The notes beneath the pieces were generated by a model that saw only the letters and a list, made by a program, of their open reading frames with translations, ran no database searches and had not been told where the DNA came from. A program made the position numbers and the translations under genes. Below are positions 25,728 to 35,026 of a stretch of 64,000 nt of DNA, in pieces; position 1 is the first letter of the stretch; each line of letters starts with the position of its first letter. The stretch comes from Lactobacillus sp. CBA3606. Its GTDB lineage: Bacteria > Bacillota > Bacilli > Lactobacillales > Lactobacillaceae. The DNA is taken from the NCBI RefSeq assembly GCF_002970935.1, contig NZ_CP027194.1, positions 2,294,001-2,358,000 on the forward strand, in the 5' to 3' direction.

Positions 25728-26963
25728 TTATACCGGCGTTTCTTGACTCTTTTCTTCTGTATTTCCCGTTGCTGGCACCGAAATGGCACCAGTAATGTGT
25801 TTCTTGCCCGTAAACTGATTACGAGTGGGGACAACGACTGAATGATCCGCCGGAGTGAAATCAACTAGACCATTAAGGTGTTGTGCTGTCTCAAAGTTAC
25901 TATTTGGATATAGATGTCCATAAGTTCCTAAAGTTGTTTGAATGTCTTCATGTCCCAAACGTTCCTTAATAATTAATGGGTTTTCCCCAATACTAATTAA
26001 CAAGGAAGCATGAGAATGTCGAAGCGCGTGGACACGAATTCGATGAACATTCGCGGCCTTAGAATAGACGTTGATTACTTGAGACAGTGATCCGCGAGTA
26101 GTTGGCACACCATTGTATGAAAGCACAAAATCTGTTTTAACTTCAGACGCTTGAATCTCTTTCCACTCGGAGAGATATTCAAGTGTCTTTTTGTCTAACG
26201 GAACTGTCCGAGCACTGGCGCGAGTTTTGGGTGAAGTAAATTCATAGTTAAACGCATTTAAATAATAAAGTGTTTTGTTGATCCGGATCGTACCGGCTTT
26301 AAAATCAACGTCTTCCCACTGAAGAGCGGTTGCTTCACCGATGCGGGCACCGGTCATAAATAGAAGCCAAATTGTGGTGAAATTGAAACGCTGATAGTAG
26401 TCATTAAGATCCATTAAGGAAATAACTTTCTCAAACTCGGCTTTAGTCCAGAAATCGACTTTCTTCTTTTCCTTCTTTAAATTGCCAACAATTTTTGTTG
26501 GATTCTCTTCACAGAATCCTAGTACAATTGCACGATCAAAAACCAAAGATAACAAGCATTGAACTAGGCGGGTGTATGAATTACTTACTTGACTCTTCAT
26601 CATGATTTGCCATTTCTGTATGTCCACCGGCGTAATTTTGTTAATGAAATACTTGTTAAATCCTTTGAATTGCTTTCGAAAGACGCTAACGCGACTGTCA
26701 AAAGTAGCCTTTTTGACATGACCTTCATACCAAGGAATAAAGAATTGCTGGCAGAAGTCACCAAAGGTAATCTGATCTGTTGAACCTTCTTTAACCCCAT
26801 TCGCCATTAAATCACGATAAGCAGTCTTTGCTTCACGCATTGTTTTAAATCCGCTACGGCGTTTTTGGACACGTTTACCAGTTCGTTCATCCACACCAAT
26901 GTTGGCACGGAAATAATAGGTGCCGTCTTTTGCTTTTTTTATTACTTCGGTTGTCTTTGTCAT
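25728..26963 (-). CDS. int: Tyrosine recombinase (ICE integrase)
   Basis: The 411-residue phage/Tn916-type integrase has an N-terminal arm-binding AP2-like region (DGTYYFRANIGVDERTGKRVQKRRSG), a SAM-like core-binding domain (residues 65-170) and a catalytic domain with the conserved Arg in TGARIGEATALQW, HALRHSHASLL, LGHEDIQTTLGTYGHLY (His and the nucleophile Tyr). It would cut and join the guaA attachment site with the circular form. It overlaps the upstream DUF3173 gene by one base and is read towards guaA. All catalytic residues are visible, so it should be active. Confidence 0.93.
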   Translation of the reverse strand: MTKTTEVIKKAKDGTYYFRANIGVDERTGKRVQKRRSGFKTMREAKTAYRDLMANGVKEGSTDQITFGDFCQQFFIPWYEGHVKKATFDSRVSVFRKQFKGFNKYFINKITPVDIQKWQIMMKSQVSNSYTRLVQCLLSLVFDRAIVLGFCEENPTKIVGNLKKEKKKVDFWTKAEFEKVISLMDLNDYYQRFNFTTIWLLFMTGARIGEATALQWEDVDFKAGTIRINKTLYYLNAFNYEFTSPKTRASARTVPLDKKTLEYLSEWKEIQASEVKTDFVLSYNGVPTTRGSLSQVINVYSKAANVHRIRVHALRHSHASLLISIGENPLIIKERLGHEDIQTTLGTYGHLYPNSNFETAQHLNGLVDFTPADHSVVVPTRNQFTGKKHITGAISVPATGNTEEKSQETPV

Positions 26964-27211
26964 TATGATTGCTCCTCTGACGCAGATGCACCGATTTTAG
27001 CTAACTCTGAAAGAGTTCGCGCATTGAGCGTAAGACCTAATACTTCTTCAACCGCAGTTACTGGAACGCGGCCTAGCTTTGGTGACTCGTAATATGGACA
27101 GCCTTTCTGGACCATTAACAGCTTTGCACGTCTGATAATGTCTTTAGAAGCCCAAGGTCCATATCCTAAAGCCACAAGTTCATGTTTAGTCATAGTGACA
27201 ACGTGAACCAT
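26963..27211 (-). CDS. DUF3173 family protein, likely excisionase/recombination factor
   Basis: The 82-residue protein (ELVALGYGPWASKDIIRRAK, CPYYESPKLGRVPVTAVEEVLG) fits DUF3173, a small helix-turn-helix-like family found beside ICE integrases. By position it probably acts as recombination directionality factor; this is inference. A longer frame reaches 27346, but GAAAGGAGG precedes the ATG at 27211, which I choose. TAATG coupling with the integrase. Confidence 0.82.
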   Translation of the reverse strand: MVHVVTMTKHELVALGYGPWASKDIIRRAKLLMVQKGCPYYESPKLGRVPVTAVEEVLGLTLNARTLSELAKIGASASEEQS

Positions 27212-27585
27212 AATTAGCCTCCTTTCGCTGGAAGCTAGACCGTATATCTTAGCTTCCATATTAACAGGATTGGGGAATAAGTGCAGCTCAATTGTGTCGG
27301 AAAACTTGCTACCCAGTTCCGTCACTAACGGACATAGGAATTTCACCTCTCCTGCTTACGTGGGAGCCTCGCGGAAGTATCATTATTGACTTAACTTGTA
27401 CGATCATCAGTTAAAAATCGTAATCAAAGTGTGGGAGGCGCTCGCACTTCTGGTCATGGCGTCCGCAGATCAACAGTTCAAGTAAAGTCAGAAAGTCAGG
27501 GTAGCAATATTCAGTTTTCAAAGGACTCACAGGTGTTATTGCCTGCTCACTATATACATACAGATAAAAATAGAAAATGAAACCC
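27212..27585. other. Non-coding region between recombination module and ars cargo
   Basis: Nearly 500 bases (27212-27699) lack a supported gene. Directly upstream of the DUF3173 start is an 8-bp hairpin GGAAGCTA/TAGCTTCC (27230-27257). Further GC-rich repeats around 27335-27460 (for example GTGGGAGGCGCTCGCAC) could form hairpins and may be regulatory or recombination sites. Their role is not visible. Confidence 0.45.
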
Positions 27586-27620
27586 AAAAAGCAAACTAAT
27601 CGAAAAAAGATTAGCTGAAA
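27586..27620 (-). repeat. Hairpin repeat bracketing the ars/cad cargo, left copy
   Basis: AAAAAGCAAACTAATC-GAAAAAA-GATTAG forms a minus-strand terminator (stem CTAATC/GATTAG, then TTTGCTTTTT). A very similar sequence in the same orientation lies at 35486-35520. Confidence 0.65.
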
Positions 27621-27626
27621 TAATGC

Positions 27627-27680
27627 TTGACGTTTACATAGATATAGGTCTATATTGTAGATATAGATACGTGTCTATAT
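27627..27680 (+). promoter_or_regulatory. Promoter and ArsR operators of the ars operon
   Basis: TTGACG (27627-27632), 18-base spacer, TATATT (27651-27656). Two imperfect palindromes ATAGATATAGGTCTAT (27638-27653) and ATATAGATACGTGTCTATAT (27661-27680) overlap or follow the -10, as expected for ArsR-binding sites. Confidence 0.75.
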
Positions 27681-27699
27681 TTGTGAGGGGAGAACGTCA

Positions 27700-28059
27700 A
27701 TGGATTATCAAAATTATGTGCTAATGCTAAAAGCAATGGCTGACCCTAATCGTCTCAAAATCATTGATTTACTTTCCTGCGGTTCGCTTTGTGCCTGTGA
27801 TATTTTAGAACATTTTGATTTTTCACAACCAACGTTATCGCACCACATGAAAGTTTTACAAAATGCTGGGATCGTCACGGCACGTAAAGAGGGTAAGTGG
27901 CAGCATTATACATTGCAGGCTGAATTTACGGCTAAATTTAGGCAAGGGACTGAACTACTTTTAGCCAGCAATGAAGAATGCGTTTGTCATGGTGACGATT
28001 GCATAGATCAGCAGACAAGTCATTCCAGAAAGGTTGTTATCACTAATGAAAAAAGTTGA
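27700..28059 (+). CDS. arsR: Arsenite-responsive repressor ArsR
   Basis: The 119-residue winged-helix ArsR/SmtB protein has CACDILEHF in the DNA-recognition region, the classic CxC part of the As(III)/Sb(III) sensor, followed by SQPTLSHHMKVLQNAGIV. Metalloid binding releases it from the operators just upstream, so the operon is self-regulated. More Cys residues near the C-terminus (ECVCHGDDC) could add metal ligands. GAGGGGAG precedes ATG 27700. The end overlaps arsD. Confidence 0.92.
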   Translation: MDYQNYVLMLKAMADPNRLKIIDLLSCGSLCACDILEHFDFSQPTLSHHMKVLQNAGIVTARKEGKWQHYTLQAEFTAKFRQGTELLLASNEECVCHGDDCIDQQTSHSRKVVITNEKS

Positions 28060-28405
28060 ATTATTTGAACCAGCGATGTGCTGTTCTACCGGGGTTTGTG
28101 GGCCAGCGGTCAATGAAGATCTATTAATGATCACTTCAGCGTTTGACGCGTTACAAGGTGTTTCCAGCGTTGAAGCCGACCGGTATAATCTTAGCAATAA
28201 TCCAGATGTCTTTAGTCAGCGGGCCGATATTCTAGCTGCAATCAAGGATGATGCCGATGCAACATTGCCGATCACTGTTGTCGACGGCAAAATTGTTAAA
28301 ACCGGCGCTTACCCAACAATTGATGAGTTATCGGAATATACTGGTTTAGTTTTCGTGCCGGCTGATCAATCAAGCGGCTGTTGTGGTGGAAGTGGCTGCT
28401 GCTAA
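28046..28405 (+). CDS. arsD: Arsenic metallochaperone ArsD
   Basis: The 119-residue ArsD has Cys12-Cys13 and Cys18 in MCCSTGVCGP, the triad that binds As(III) and passes it to ArsA, plus vicinal Cys pairs at the C-terminus (SSGCCGGSGCC). Thioredoxin-like fold. It starts at ATG 28046 inside the arsR end, so translation is coupled; the longer frame from 28034 lacks a ribosome binding site. Confidence 0.93.
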   Translation: MKKVELFEPAMCCSTGVCGPAVNEDLLMITSAFDALQGVSSVEADRYNLSNNPDVFSQRADILAAIKDDADATLPITVVDGKIVKTGAYPTIDELSEYTGLVFVPADQSSGCCGGSGCC

Positions 28406-28485
28406 TTTTTTGGTTGAAGCAAGAAATGGCACAGCCGTTTCTTTTAAATTATATATAGATGATTATCTATGTTAGGAGAATATAT

Positions 28486-30216
28486 ATGCGCGAATATCAA
28501 CCACAAAATGCTAATTTAACTCATTATTTATTTTTCACTGGTAAAGGGGGCGTCGGTAAGACCACAACGGCTAGTGCCACCGCCATCAATCTAGCTGATA
28601 GCGGTCAGCAAGTGATGCTGGTCTCCACTGATCCAGCTAGTAATTTACAGGATGTATTTGATACTGATTTGACCAATAAACCCAAGGCAATCACCGGTGT
28701 GCCCGGTCTATTTGCCGCTAACTTTGATCCGGTGACTGCTGCCGGTGAATATCGGGAAAGCGTCGTTGGTCCTTACCGCGGCGTGTTACCGGATGCAGCA
28801 GTCAAAAATATGGAGGAACAGTTGTCTGGTTCATGTACGGTCGAGATCGCATCGTTTAATGAATTCGCTAAATTTTTAACTGATCCCGCTGTCGATCAGC
28901 GCTTTGATTATATTATTTTTGATACAGCGCCGACTGGTCATGCGTTGCGTATGCTGCAATTGCCCTCAGCTTGGAATAATTACTTGGCGGAAAATGATCG
29001 TGGGGCTTCATGCTTAGGCCAACTAGCCGGGATGGGCGACAAAAAAGCAATTTACGCCAAGGCTGTGGCTACTTTAAGTAATGGCGAATTGACCACCTTA
29101 ATGTTAGTCACGCGTCCCCAAAAAGCATCATTACTGGAAGCGGCGCGGGCAGCCCAAGAATTAGCTGATATTGGCATGCAAAATCAACAATTAATTATTA
29201 ATGGAACGTTGAAAACACCGACTGATCGTGCTTCCCATGCTATTTTTGAGCAGCAGCAGACTGATTTGCAACAGATGCCAGCAACATTACAGGCGTTGCC
29301 CCAAGCAGAAGTACCGTTACGAGCGTACAATGTTACTGGCCTAGATAAGTTAAGATTAGTTTTACAACCGGAACAACCAAGTTTAGCAACTTATCCGGCA
29401 ATTACCAATCACTATCCTAATTTAGATACCATTGTTGCTGATTTAATTAAGACTAACAAAAAAATTATTTTCACCATGGGTAAAGGCGGCGTAGGTAAAA
29501 CTACGGTGGCCGTGCAGATCACTAAAAAGCTGGTGGCCCAGCATAAAACCGTTCATTTAGCCACCACTGATCCGGCTGATCATCTTGATTTCTTTAACAC
29601 AGATGATCCTGCAATCACCATCAGTCATATTGATGAACAGCAGGTACTTAAGGACTATCAAAATGAAGTGCTGACGACGGCGCGTCAAACCATGAAATCG
29701 GCCGATGTTGACTATGTGGCTGAGGATCTACGCTCACCATGTACGCAAGAAATTGCCGTTTTCCGCGCTTTTGCTAACATTGTCGCCCAAAATGATAGTG
29801 ATGTTGTAGTCATCGATACGGCGCCAACCGGCCATACGCTACTGCTACTGGATTCGACTCAAAGCTATGCCAAAGAAGTCAAACGCACTGCCGGTGATGT
29901 GCCTCAAGCAATCGTTGATCTGTTACCGCGGCTACAAGATCCAGCGCAGACTGAAATTGTAATGGTGACTTTACCGGAAACAACGCCAGTTTATGAGTCG
30001 ATGCGCTTGAATGATGATCTAGATCGGGCCCAAATTGCGCACACCTGGTGGTTGGTCAATCAAAGTATGCTGGCAACGGAAACAACGCATCCTTGTTTGC
30101 AGGCCCGGGCGCAAAATGAAGTTGAATGGATCGAAAAGGTTAAGCAGATTTCCAATGGTCATTTTGCAGTTGAACAATGGCAACCAGATTTTGAGCAGGC
30201 GTTATTAACGATTTAG
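28486..30216 (+). CDS. arsA: Arsenite efflux ATPase ArsA
   Basis: The 576-residue two-domain ATPase carries two P-loops, GKGGVGKTT near residue 19 and GKGGVGKTT/V near residue 333. It also has DTAPTGHALRML and DTAPTGHTLLLL signal sequences. Cys residues in GSCTVEIAS and SPCTQEIAV form the metalloid site. It energises ArsB for As(III)/Sb(III) efflux. ATG 28486 follows TTAGGAG; the frame from 28459 adds an unlikely N-terminus. Confidence 0.94.
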   Translation: MREYQPQNANLTHYLFFTGKGGVGKTTTASATAINLADSGQQVMLVSTDPASNLQDVFDTDLTNKPKAITGVPGLFAANFDPVTAAGEYRESVVGPYRGVLPDAAVKNMEEQLSGSCTVEIASFNEFAKFLTDPAVDQRFDYIIFDTAPTGHALRMLQLPSAWNNYLAENDRGASCLGQLAGMGDKKAIYAKAVATLSNGELTTLMLVTRPQKASLLEAARAAQELADIGMQNQQLIINGTLKTPTDRASHAIFEQQQTDLQQMPATLQALPQAEVPLRAYNVTGLDKLRLVLQPEQPSLATYPAITNHYPNLDTIVADLIKTNKKIIFTMGKGGVGKTTVAVQITKKLVAQHKTVHLATTDPADHLDFFNTDDPAITISHIDEQQVLKDYQNEVLTTARQTMKSADVDYVAEDLRSPCTQEIAVFRAFANIVAQNDSDVVVIDTAPTGHTLLLLDSTQSYAKEVKRTAGDVPQAIVDLLPRLQDPAQTEIVMVTLPETTPVYESMRLNDDLDRAQIAHTWWLVNQSMLATETTHPCLQARAQNEVEWIEKVKQISNGHFAVEQWQPDFEQALLTI

Positions 30217-30250
30217 CGTTATTAAAATTTGAAATAAAGGTATCAATTAA

Positions 30251-30270
30251 TCAGGGTAGCAATACCCTGA
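30251..30270 (+). other. Intercistronic hairpin between arsA and arsB
   Basis: TCAGGGTA-GCAA-TACCCTGA, followed by four T residues, could attenuate or stabilise the transcript ahead of arsB. Weak T run. Confidence 0.5.
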
Positions 30271-30291
30271 TTTTGGTAGTTGGGAGGAACC

Positions 30292-31587
30292 ATGCAAGTC
30301 TTTTTCGCCGTTTTTATATTTTTACTGACATTATTATTTGTTATTTGGCAACCTAAGGGACTATCAATTGGCTGGACTGCGATTGGTGGTGCCGTTCTAG
30401 CACTATTATTCCGGGTGGTCACGTTTAAAGATGTTGGCACTGTCACCGGAATCGTTTGGAACGCGACTTTATCTTTCGTCGCAATTATTTTGATCTCACT
30501 AATTTTGGATGAGATTGGTTTTTTCGAGTGGGCTGCCTTACATATGGCGCGGCTAGCTAAAGGTAATGGCGTGCGCATGTTCATTCTGATCGCCGTTTTA
30601 GGTGCAATTGTCGCCGCCTTATTTGCTAACGATGGTGCAGCGTTGATTTTAACGCCGATCGTCTTGGCAATGGTCCGTGCGTTACATTTCGATGAAAAGC
30701 GGGTTTTCCCATTTATCATTGCTAGTGGCTTCATCGCTGATGCAACATCACTACCGTTAGTTGTCAGTAATCTAGTCAATATTGTATCAGCTGATTTCTT
30801 TGGTATCACATTTTCGGAGTATGCGCTACGGATGTGGCTACCGGGTCTTTTTTCATTAGTTGCTAGCATCGGTATTTTGTACTTATATTTTCGTAAGGCG
30901 TTACCTAAACACTATGATGCCAGCCAAGTTGCTGAACCAAAATCGGCGATCAAGGATCAACGATTATTTAAATTTTCTTGGGTCGTGCTGGCAGCGTTAT
31001 TGATTGGTTACTTTAGCAGTAGCTTCCTAAATATTCCAGTTTCGATTATTGCTTTGACGATTGCCTTGATCTTTTTGCTAGTCGGTCAGCTAAGTCATCA
31101 CGTCAATACCAAGGCCGTTATTAAAGGTGCACCGTGGAATATTGTTTTCTTCTCAATTGGAATGTACGTGGTGGTTTATGGCCTACAAAACGTTGGCTTA
31201 ACGGCATTGCTTGCGGGAATCATTGCTAAAATGGCAACTGGTGGGCGTTTTGTCGCCACCATGGGCATGGGCTATATGGCTGCGTTCTTGTCGTCGGCCA
31301 TGAATAACATGCCAACTGTGATGATCAATGCTTTATCGATCAAAGGGGCGAATGTCTCTGGCTTAATGCACCAAACCTTAGTTTATGCTAATATTATTGG
31401 TTCTGATCTAGGACCAAAAATTACGCCAATCGGTTCATTAGCAACTTTAGTTTGGCTACATGTTCTAGCGCAAAAGGACGTTAAGATTGCTTGGGGCACT
31501 TATTTTAAAATTGGTATCACGATCACGATTCCAGTTTTATTCATTACACTATGTGGTTTATGGTTATCGTTAAGTATCTTTGGTTAA
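30292..31587 (+). CDS. arsB: Arsenite efflux permease ArsB
   Basis: The 431-residue membrane protein has about 11-12 helices and ArsB-family motifs ([52 protein letters not shown]). It exports As(III) or Sb(III), alone by proton motive force or with ArsA. GGGAGGAACC precedes ATG 30292. The GC content and codon style match the ars genes around it. Confidence 0.94.
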   Translation: MQVFFAVFIFLLTLLFVIWQPKGLSIGWTAIGGAVLALLFRVVTFKDVGTVTGIVWNATLSFVAIILISLILDEIGFFEWAALHMARLAKGNGVRMFILIAVLGAIVAALFANDGAALILTPIVLAMVRALHFDEKRVFPFIIASGFIADATSLPLVVSNLVNIVSADFFGITFSEYALRMWLPGLFSLVASIGILYLYFRKALPKHYDASQVAEPKSAIKDQRLFKFSWVVLAALLIGYFSSSFLNIPVSIIALTIALIFLLVGQLSHHVNTKAVIKGAPWNIVFFSIGMYVVVYGLQNVGLTALLAGIIAKMATGGRFVATMGMGYMAAFLSSAMNNMPTVMINALSIKGANVSGLMHQTLVYANIIGSDLGPKITPIGSLATLVWLHVLAQKDVKIAWGTYFKIGITITIPVLFITLCGLWLSLSIFG

Positions 31588-31603
31588 GGAAGGATAGCTG
31601 ATT

Positions 31604-31948
31604 ATGATGCAAACTAAATATGAGCAACAGAATTCATTGGGTAATAGTCTAAACATAATCGATACTTTGGTGAAGCAAGTTGTAAGTGCAGAAATAGAAG
31701 CAATTTCTGCGGCGTATCTGATTCAAGCCAATCAATAAATTAATCTGCTTGAATTAAAATATAGCCATGAACTAGTAATTCAACAGAACTTGTCTCAGGT
31801 GGAAACGGCCTTTTTGCAAATCAATTAGTTAATTCTAGATAATTTAGCGGTTAGTTATTTTCGTGACTATACTCAAGTGGAGAAAGAGTTTGATCATTTT
31901 GACCGCCTGATAGGTGAGGTAAAAGATGATCAAAATAGAGATTTTTGA
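31604..31948 (+). pseudogene. Small helical protein gene with two in-frame stops
   Basis: A frame begins at ATG 31604 with AAGGAAGG upstream and runs in one phase for 115 codons to TGA 31948. It is interrupted by TAA (31736-31738) and TAG (31826-31828). The conceptual protein is mostly helical and Glu/Gln-rich (EAISAAYLIQANQ*INLLELKYSH; VEKEFDHFDRLIGEVKDD), so the phase looks protein-coding throughout. Only the first 44 residues can be made. No family recognised. It overlaps the start of the second arsD. Confidence 0.6.
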
Positions 31949-32255
31949 AGCAGCAATGTGTTGCGCAACTGGTGTTTGTGGGCCAAGTGTTAACAAGAAA
32001 CTTATTCAAACGACTGCAATTCAGCGTCATGTTAATGCAGACAGCAAAAACAGAATCACACGTAAAAATCTAGCACAAAACCCAGATGCCTTTGTTCATA
32101 GTCAACAAGTGCATGACTTATTAGAAAAGTATGGCGTCGCAATTTTACCAATTACTATGGTCAATGGTAAAATCGTTAAACAAAAAGATTATCCAACTTT
32201 TCAAGAGTTCTCAGACTACCTACAGCAAGATTTAAGTCGGGCACGTGTTCATTAA
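31926..32255 (+). CDS. arsD: Second ArsD-like metallochaperone
   Basis: The 109-residue ArsD paralogue keeps MCCATGVCGP (Cys11, 12 and 17, one residue earlier than in the first copy) and the thioredoxin-like body (LPITMVNGKIVKQKDYPTFQEF). It lacks the C-terminal Cys pairs of the first copy. The N-terminal Cys triad is sufficient for As(III) transfer in studied ArsD proteins. AGGTGA precedes ATG 31926. Confidence 0.88.
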   Translation: MIKIEIFEAAMCCATGVCGPSVNKKLIQTTAIQRHVNADSKNRITRKNLAQNPDAFVHSQQVHDLLEKYGVAILPITMVNGKIVKQKDYPTFQEFSDYLQQDLSRARVH

Positions 32256-32278
32256 CCGGAGTGAAAGGAATTAATTAA

Positions 32279-33679
32279 ATGGTACGTGATGCAGAAAAAT
32301 TATTGATCATCGGTGGTAGTGACGCTGGTATTTCAGCGGCCTTAAAGGCCAAAGAACTTAAACCGCAACTAAGAGTTCAAGTATTATTGGCAGATGAGTA
32401 CCCTAATTTATCAATTTGTGGATTGCCCTATGCAGTTAGTGGGGAGGTACCCAATTGGCATTCATTAGCTCATCGGGATTTACAAGAATTAACGTCGACT
32501 GGCGTTGAGTTTCAAATGAATATGATTGCTAAGAAAATTGATCCGCAGCAACATGAAGTTATCGCGCATTCGTTTGCGGGTGAATTACAAATTTATCATT
32601 ATGATCATTTGGTTGTAGCCACTGGAGCCAAGCCAAAATTATCTGGTATTACAGGGATAGACTTAGCGCGTACACAACAGCAGAATAGTAAAGTTCGTGT
32701 TTTGCATACGATGGCAGATTATTTTGCGCTTGAAACGAATTTGACTACAAACAGTGTGCAAAATGTGGCTATCGTAGGCTCCGGCTATATTGGGATTGAA
32801 ATGGCGGAGGCGTTGCAGAAACGTCATTTAAACGTGACTATTTTTCAACGTGGCGCAGAGATACTATCAACGGTCGATGCTGATTTAGGCCAAATCGTTC
32901 ATCAAAAATTAGTTGCTAATGATGTTCAGGTTGCAACTAACTTAACTGTTTCAGAAATTAATGAAACTGAAACTAAGGTGAAGGTTGTTGGTGTGAATGC
33001 GGATCAAAAGATAAATACTTATGATTTTGATTTGGCTTTAGTTGTGGTTGGTGTTCAGCCGAATACTGATTTATTAGTCGCAGCTGGTTCCGAAACTGGA
33101 ATTGCTGGTGCCGTCAAGGTTGATCAATATATGCAAACTACGTTACCAGATATATGGGCGGCCGGTGATTTAGTTGAAACAAAACATCATTTGTTAGGGA
33201 AGGCTTACTTACCGCTGGGCACAACGGCACACAAACAAGGGCGAACTGCCGGGTTCAATGTTGCTGGTGTTCCACGTACCTTTAAGGGTAGCATTGGGAC
33301 TCAAGTGCTAAAGGTATTTGATCTAGTAGTTGCGCGGACTGGATTATTAGCAAAGGAGGCCATACAGGCAGATTTTGCGCCATTTACTGTAACAACCGAC
33401 GTCGATGATCATAAAGCGTATTTTCCGGGTGCACATAAGATTAAGATCAGGATTACCGGTGATCAACATACCGGCCGACTTTTAGGCGTACAGGTAATTG
33501 GTTATTACGGTAGTGAAGTTGCCAAACGTTGTGATATTTTTGCAGTGGCAATTTTTAATAATATGACGGTGGCGGAAATTAGTGATTTAGATTTATCCTA
33601 TTCACCACCAGTTGGCTCACCTTGGGATGCAGTACAGATTGCGACTCAGAATTGGGAGCAACAAAGTTTGAAATATTAA
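32279..33679 (+). CDS. FAD-dependent pyridine nucleotide-disulfide oxidoreductase of the ars operon
   Basis: The 466-residue flavoprotein of the CoA-disulfide reductase/NADH oxidase class starts with IIGGSDAGISAAL (FAD), has the redox Cys in SICGLPYAVSG, the NAD motif IVGSGYIGIEMAEAL and the FAD-binding WAAGDL. A C-terminal dimerisation domain is present. Similar genes often close ars operons of lactobacilli, probably supplying thiol reduction during arsenic stress; the substrate is unproved. It ends at a strong terminator, which closes the operon. Confidence 0.85.
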   Translation: MVRDAEKLLIIGGSDAGISAALKAKELKPQLRVQVLLADEYPNLSICGLPYAVSGEVPNWHSLAHRDLQELTSTGVEFQMNMIAKKIDPQQHEVIAHSFAGELQIYHYDHLVVATGAKPKLSGITGIDLARTQQQNSKVRVLHTMADYFALETNLTTNSVQNVAIVGSGYIGIEMAEALQKRHLNVTIFQRGAEILSTVDADLGQIVHQKLVANDVQVATNLTVSEINETETKVKVVGVNADQKINTYDFDLALVVVGVQPNTDLLVAAGSETGIAGAVKVDQYMQTTLPDIWAAGDLVETKHHLLGKAYLPLGTTAHKQGRTAGFNVAGVPRTFKGSIGTQVLKVFDLVVARTGLLAKEAIQADFAPFTVTTDVDDHKAYFPGAHKIKIRITGDQHTGRLLGVQVIGYYGSEVAKRCDIFAVAIFNNMTVAEISDLDLSYSPPVGSPWDAVQIATQNWEQQSLKY

Positions 33680-33697
33680 TTATTTATTTAAAATATT

Positions 33698-33751
33698 CCA
33701 ACATCCAGTTGAAGCTTATATTTTAAGCGTCAACTGGATGTTGGCGTTTTA
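33698..33751 (+). terminator. Terminator of the ars operon
   Basis: CCAACATCCAGTTGA/TCAACTGGATGTTGG, a 15-bp perfect stem, followed by GCGTTTTA. Confidence 0.85.
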
Positions 33752-33808
33752 TAACCTAGTTATTTTTGTGATGGAGTTTCAATTACTAATATTAAGTGTA
33801 AAATATGG

Positions 33809-33846
33809 TTCACCATTAAACTATTACATGATATAATGTAATAGTT
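33809..33846 (+). promoter_or_regulatory. Promoter and operator of the cadmium operon
   Basis: The perfect 10-bp inverted repeat AACTATTACA (33819-33828)/TGTAATAGTT (33837-33846) contains the -10 TATAAT (33832-33837). A weak TTCACC -35 lies 17 bases before it. The palindrome is the probable binding site of the ArsR/SmtB-type regulator encoded next. Confidence 0.75.
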
Positions 33847-33881
33847 GGTCGTCACATAATTGTATTACAAGGAGGATACGC

Positions 33882-34238
33882 ATGATAAAAGTAGACTGTT
33901 GTCCGGATAAACCAGAATTAGCTAGCCGTGATTTACTGAGTGAAGAGAACGCAAGTGAGATCGTCTTACTTTTTAAAGTTCTATCCAATGATACAAGATT
34001 AAGAATTTTACATTGTTTAACGCGCGAGCCTAAAATATCAGTTGGCAAGATTGCGGCTAGGCTTAATATGAAAACTGCAGCTATTTCTAACCAGTTGCAG
34101 CGATTAGTTGATCAAAAAATTGTGAAAACTGAACGTGATGGAAATTTCATCAACTATGAAATTATTGATGAATGTACTGCTATTCTATTAGAACGTGCTT
34201 GGTGTTTAGCAGAAGACACAGGTAAAATTACGGGTTAA
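33882..34238 (+). CDS. ArsR/SmtB-family metal repressor (CadC/CmtR-like)
   Basis: The 118-residue winged-helix regulator has a DCC motif at residues 5-7, the recognition helix KTAAISNQLQRLVDQKIV and a further Cys in RAWCLAEDTG near the end. Those thiols are probable Cd/Pb/Zn ligands, but the CxC recognition-helix site of ArsR is absent, and it differs from classical CadC. Its position upstream of cadD supports cadmium sensing. AAGGAGG precedes ATG 33882. Confidence 0.83.
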   Translation: MIKVDCCPDKPELASRDLLSEENASEIVLLFKVLSNDTRLRILHCLTREPKISVGKIAARLNMKTAAISNQLQRLVDQKIVKTERDGNFINYEIIDECTAILLERAWCLAEDTGKITG

Positions 34239-34263
34239 TAAATATGTGAAATGGGATGTTGCT

Positions 34264-34878
34264 ATGATTAAAACCATTATAACTGGTATTGTGCTATACG
34301 CCTCCACCGCGATTGATTTATTAGTTATTCTGATGTTATTATTTTCAAAATATCGGTCAACAAAACATAAGCAACAAATTTATATTGGTCAATTTTTAGG
34401 TTCATACACATTGATAGCAATCAGTCTTTTTTTTGCGTTAGTACTTCACTATGTGCCTGCTAAGTGGATTCTTGGATTTTTAGGTTTAATACCGATTGGC
34501 TTTGGGATTAAATATATCCTGAGTGACGAAGATGAAGCCGCTGAGGTTGATGAAAAAATCGAACAGCGAAAAGACAAAAATTTGATCGCAACGGTTGCTT
34601 TAATCACCGTTGCATCTTGTGGCTCTGATAACATTGGACTTTTTGTGCCTTACTTTGTATCGTTAACAATCGAACAACTAATAACGACGTTTATTGTTTT
34701 TACATTCTGTATCTTCATACTTGTCTATTTGGGTGATAAATTTTCGCGTGTGAAGATTGTTAAGAAATTGTTAGATAAATTTGGTAATTGGATTATGGCA
34801 ATTATTTATATTGGATTAGGCATGATGATTATTTTAGAGAGTGACACAATTTCACATCTTATTAAAATACTTTTTTGA
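34264..34878 (+). CDS. cadD: Cadmium resistance transporter CadD
   Basis: The 204-residue membrane protein has five or six helices and the CadD features STAIDLLVILMLLF, IYIGQFLGSY and ASCGSDNIGLFVPYF. CadD proteins confer cadmium resistance as efflux permeases in Gram-positive bacteria. ATG 34264 fits family length; the longer frame from 34246 is unlikely. It is cotranscribed with the regulator. Confidence 0.9.
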   Translation: MIKTIITGIVLYASTAIDLLVILMLLFSKYRSTKHKQQIYIGQFLGSYTLIAISLFFALVLHYVPAKWILGFLGLIPIGFGIKYILSDEDEAAEVDEKIEQRKDKNLIATVALITVASCGSDNIGLFVPYFVSLTIEQLITTFIVFTFCIFILVYLGDKFSRVKIVKKLLDKFGNWIMAIIYIGLGMMIILESDTISHLIKILF

Positions 34879-34918
34879 AAAAATAGGATATCTTTTTTGT
34901 TTATATAGAGGTGTTATA

Positions 34919-35026
34919 GTGGCATCAGAGAATTGGTTACTTGCAAAAAAAATTGTTTCGAATTACGGGTGTGGATTTGAAACATATTATAATATGAAAG
35001 TGAACGACGATCTTAGCTTAGCGTGA
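34919..35026 (+). CDS. Possible 35-residue peptide
   Basis: GTG 34919 has GAGGTG 4-9 bases upstream and opens 35 codons (ASENWLLAKKIVSNYGCGF...). No family recognised; it may be a remnant. Little supports it apart from the start signal. Confidence 0.3.
   Translation: MASENWLLAKKIVSNYGCGFETYYNMKVNDDLSLA

Noticed and set aside
27212-27699. CRISPR array or oriT in the non-coding region near the integrase
   Set aside because: The repeats are not regularly spaced and no relaxase-type nick motif could be recognised; no CRISPR array seen anywhere in the window.
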